A stretch of DNA of 64,000 bases, from contig JAQNBH010000076.1 in assembly GCA_028752905.1 (NCBI GenBank), forward strand, positions 1 through 64,000. The letters run 5' to 3'. Position 1 is the first letter of the stretch, and every line of letters starts with the position of its first letter. The DNA is from Cladorhizidae sp. MBARI D1340-BT2 (Eukaryota; Porifera; Demospongiae; Poecilosclerida; Cladorhizidae). A model generated the notes under the pieces. That model was not told the DNA's origin. It did not search any database and was given only the letters and a program-made list of their open reading frames with translations. The position numbers and the translations under genes were made by a program. Below are positions 61,559 to 64,000 of the stretch, piece by piece.

Positions 61559-61849
61559 ATTAGACAATAACTATATGCATGTCACTACGTATGACCCTTT
61601 ACCCGTTTGATGTCCCCTTACCTCGCGCCTGCTCAGTAACACACATTCAGTTGATGTACGCATTTCATGCTAACAAGATCTATTTTGTATCCTCTTTGAT
61701 CCAGCGTTGAAATGGTGCATGGCACTTATCTATGCGTACATCAACTCTGTTAGTATAGCCTTCGGTAGCCACTAGACCCCACCAGCAAGAGTACAGGCTA
61801 GGGGATCGTGCTTTCCCGAAGACTACCCCAATTGTCGCCCATCAACCTC
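61559..61849 (+). promoter_or_regulatory. Leader/possible LTR region of the gypsy element
   Basis: Non-coding sequence before the gag start. A perfect 13-bp inverted repeat, gttgatgtacgca (61650-61662) and tgcgtacatcaac (61733-61745), encloses about 70 nt. The following ggggatcgtgctttcccgaa gac resembles leader sequence found 5' of related gag genes. LTR boundaries and the primer-binding site could not be fixed because the 3' LTR lies outside the window. Confidence 0.4.
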
Positions 61850-64000
61850 ATGGCAGTCAATTGCCCGTACCCCGGATGTGACTTCGTCACCCCTGATGGG
61901 ATGGACCCAGCAGTGGTGGCCGCCCTGCTGAACGGCCATATGCTTGTGCACAGCCAGGCGACCCGAACCAAACCAACACCCGTCCGCCGCCCAGAAGTCA
62001 CGGCCGGTGGGACGACTGAGAGCTGGCATTACTTCCTGAGCAGGTGGAGAGCGTATTCGCTAGCCATCCATCTGGCCGGTCCAGACATCGCGATTCAGCT
62101 GCTTGAATGCCTGGAGCCCAACCTCAGACGTGACGTCACGCGTAATATCGTCGATCCTTTACCTATCGAACAACATTCCGAAGTGGAACTCCTGGCAGCC
62201 ATCAAAGCCCTTGCCGTCCGGGAGGAAAATCCGAAGGTGGCCCGCGTCGCCCTATCCCGTTTGGTACAGGACCGTGGTGAGTCAATAAGATCTTTTGCAG
62301 CCCGACTCCGTGGCCAGGCGGAGGTGTGTGTGTTTACCAAGAAGTGTTCTGGTTGTGATATGATAAACAACCAGGGAGAGCAGAGAGTGGCTGATCAGTT
62401 GTGTGTGGGGCTAGCGGATCCCGATATTCAGGAAGACCTCCTTAAGGACACCAACCAGGCCATGACAGTAGAAGAGACAATCCGTTTCGTCGAAGTGAGA
62501 GCCGCAGGTAAGCGGTCCGCGGCCGCCATCACAACACCCACCTCGACGAACACCCTTGATGATAGCACGGACCTCGAGGATGCCCTGCTCAGTGGCTACA
62601 GGAGGCAACAGCGCCCCAGCACGCCACAACTACCACCAAGTGCCACCAAGACCAGACCCAACTGCCTGCCCACCCCACACAGAGGGCAACCCACCCAAAC
62701 CAAGCAACTCACCAACCAGAAAGCCACCTGCTGCTTTTGCGGCAACCCAGGCCACGGTGAGAGGGCCCGCACTGCGATCCGTCGCACCCAATGCCCTGCC
62801 TTCGGCTCCACCTGCACGGCGTGCAACCGTCCAAACCATTATGCCCATCTCTGCTGGCTCAAGCTAGCTGAGAAGGAGAGCGCTATATCGGAACAGGTAG
62901 CCAACATGTCCGAGGGCACCCTCCCCCACCAGTCATGGGACTCGGGCACCAACCAGTGGATCCAGCGCAGATCCCCACCCCAACCCAACATAGAGGTGAC
63001 CGTGTCAACCCACAGAGAAGACTATCTCGCCCATGGACACACACTTCGGGAAGAGAGACACAACCTCTCCACGACAGCTCTAGCCGACACAGGCTGCCAG
63101 AGCTGCCTGGCAGGCCCACAACTGCTCACCGGCCTCAACCTGCAACAAGCTGACCTCATCCCGGCTACGCTCCTCATGAGCTCAGCTAGCGGGAACAGCC
63201 TCCCCATAATAGGGGCTGCTCTTCTGCGAATCAGATCTCGCCATTCCAACCGAGACACAAGGCAGATGGTCTACTTTTCCCCACTCGCCACTAAGCTGTA
63301 CCTGAGCCTGACAACTTGTTCCGACCTTGGGCTGATCGCGAAGGGGTTCCCCCTCTGCACGTCGACACCACCTACGGGAAACGGCACGAGTGCATGGGCG
63401 ACCCCTGATCGGCCACTGTCGCAAGCCCAGGACCTGCTAACCAGAACAGGGGACCTGCAGACTAGACCCATCCACCATGTGTCCAGACCCCCCCAGATGA
63501 CGACCACAGCGGACCTGCAGGCGAGACCCCCACCCCCAACCACACCCTTGGTGAGTCAAACCACACCTCCCATACAACGTGCATGCTCATGCCCAACCAA
63601 GGCACCACCCCCAGACAGACCCACCTCCCTACCTTTCCCTGGCACCGAAGAAAACCGCCACAGACTTGAACGTCACTTGCTGGACCTATACTCAGCGAGT
63701 GCGTTCAATGTCTGTGAGCACCAGCCCCTCCCCATGATGTCTGGCCCCCCCCTATCCCTGAGCATCGATCCCAACGCTGTCCCCAAACCCTGCCACACCC
63801 CCATTGCCATCCCCATTCATTGGCAAGACGAGGTGAAGGCAGGCCTCGACCGGGATGTTCGCCTTGGCGTGCTAGAGAGGGTCCCCCTGGGTACACCCGT
63901 CACTTGGTGCCACCGCATGGTGATATGCACCAAGAAGAACGGGTCGCTCAGGAGGACCATCAACTTCCAACCCCTGAACAAGCATGCTACACGGGAGACA
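61850..64000 (+). CDS. gag-pol: Ty3/gypsy gag-pol polyprotein, 5' 717 codons, runs off window
   Basis: The frame from ATG 61850 is open to the window end without a stop. Domains: an N-terminal C2H2-like finger (C5-x4-C10, histidines near residues 30-35); a gag core; two zinc-knuckle-like clusters at residues 294-335 (CCFCGNPGHG, then CX2CX4HX4C from C322). A retropepsin follows with active-site LADTGCQ (D413) and SGNSLPIIGAALLRI, then a Pro-rich linker. The start of the reverse transcriptase has HWQDEVKAGLDRDVRLGVLE, then VTWCHRMVICTKKNGS. Gag and pol are one frame without the usual shift. GC-rich, unlike the AT-rich neighbourhood, consistent with a recent insertion. RT catalytic YxDD, RNase H and integrase would lie past 64000. 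The ATG is the first in frame with the finger and lies about 100 nt after the inverted repeat. The product would form particles and reverse-transcribe the element RNA. Family identity is firm; activity is unproven. Confidence 0.88.
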   Translation, partial: MAVNCPYPGCDFVTPDGMDPAVVAALLNGHMLVHSQATRTKPTPVRRPEVTAGGTTESWHYFLSRWRAYSLAIHLAGPDIAIQLLECLEPNLRRDVTRNIVDPLPIEQHSEVELLAAIKALAVREENPKVARVALSRLVQDRGESIRSFAARLRGQAEVCVFTKKCSGCDMINNQGEQRVADQLCVGLADPDIQEDLLKDTNQAMTVEETIRFVEVRAAGKRSAAAITTPTSTNTLDDSTDLEDALLSGYRRQQRPSTPQLPPSATKTRPNCLPTPHRGQPTQTKQLTNQKATCCFCGNPGHGERARTAIRRTQCPAFGSTCTACNRPNHYAHLCWLKLAEKESAISEQVANMSEGTLPHQSWDSGTNQWIQRRSPPQPNIEVTVSTHREDYLAHGHTLREERHNLSTTALADTGCQSCLAGPQLLTGLNLQQADLIPATLLMSSASGNSLPIIGAALLRIRSRHSNRDTRQMVYFSPLATKLYLSLTTCSDLGLIAKGFPLCTSTPPTGNGTSAWATPDRPLSQAQDLLTRTGDLQTRPIHHVSRPPQMTTTADLQARPPPPTTPLVSQTTPPIQRACSCPTKAPPPDRPTSLPFPGTEENRHRLERHLLDLYSASAFNVCEHQPLPMMSGPPLSLSIDPNAVPKPCHTPIAIPIHWQDEVKAGLDRDVRLGVLERVPLGTPVTWCHRMVICTKKNGSLRRTINFQPLNKHATRET

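Noticed and set aside
62103..63896. Multiple short frames on both strands across the gypsy region
   Set aside because: They overlap the single long gag-pol frame from 61850 and carry none of its motifs; the high GC content produces spurious open frames.

Overview
This window looks like eukaryotic, invertebrate-animal DNA. It has spliced coding segments with canonical GT/AG boundaries, a secreted immunoglobulin-like domain encoded by a symmetrical phase 1-1 exon, and a mixture of animal-type transposons: Ty3/gypsy, a Penelope-like element, hAT, Mutator-like, Merlin/ISXO2, piggyBac-like, and a transposon ORF I associate with DUF7869. An early-branching animal such as a demosponge is my best guess, from the transposon families and the repeat texture. 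That is inference, not proof.

Layout. 1-618 is a 38-40 bp minisatellite, followed by a broken hAT transposase C-terminus (758-1215, minus strand) and a 26-bp array (1544-1700). 1701-30330 is one continuous satellite of a 54-bp unit, roughly 530 copies, with nested higher-order repeats of about 1.14, 2.83, 4.2 and 12.3 kb. 30706-33959 (minus) is the only host-like gene I can support: a 34-nt signal-peptide exon and a 309-nt Ig-domain exon, separated by a 2.9-kb intron that is almost entirely a 46-bp minisatellite. 34420-40440 holds a run of unrelated minisatellites with periods of 66, 39, 37, 41, 33 and 86 bp, and a composite segment present twice. 40690-41190 is a decayed retroelement C-terminus. 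41283-42870 is long ATT-type microsatellite with a foldback element.

42885-55031 is a transposon graveyard: a Mutator-like element with long terminal inverted repeats; a Penelope-like reverse transcriptase next to its right repeat; a TTAA-flanked piggyBac-like deletion derivative; a foldback element; a Merlin transposase fragment whose intron is a 72-bp minisatellite; and a DUF7869-like transposon ORF split by a 1.3-kb nested element with its own small two-exon ORF. 55290-55735 is a 24-bp array, 56121-58150 a second decayed hAT transposase, and 58153-61225 a 35-bp array of about 87 units. 61850-64000 is an uninterrupted Ty3/gypsy gag-protease-RT reading frame that runs off the window.

The most interesting point is that two of the minisatellites contain exon-intron junctions. 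The 46-bp array in the Ig gene repeats the 3' end of exon 1 plus its splice donor about 62 times. The 72-bp array in the Merlin fragment repeats a splice acceptor plus the first ~24 nt of the exon. Both genes therefore carry strings of decoy splice sites beside the authentic one. Apart from the Ig gene and the gypsy frame, every coding region I recognise is fragmentary or carries stops, frameshifts or missing parts.
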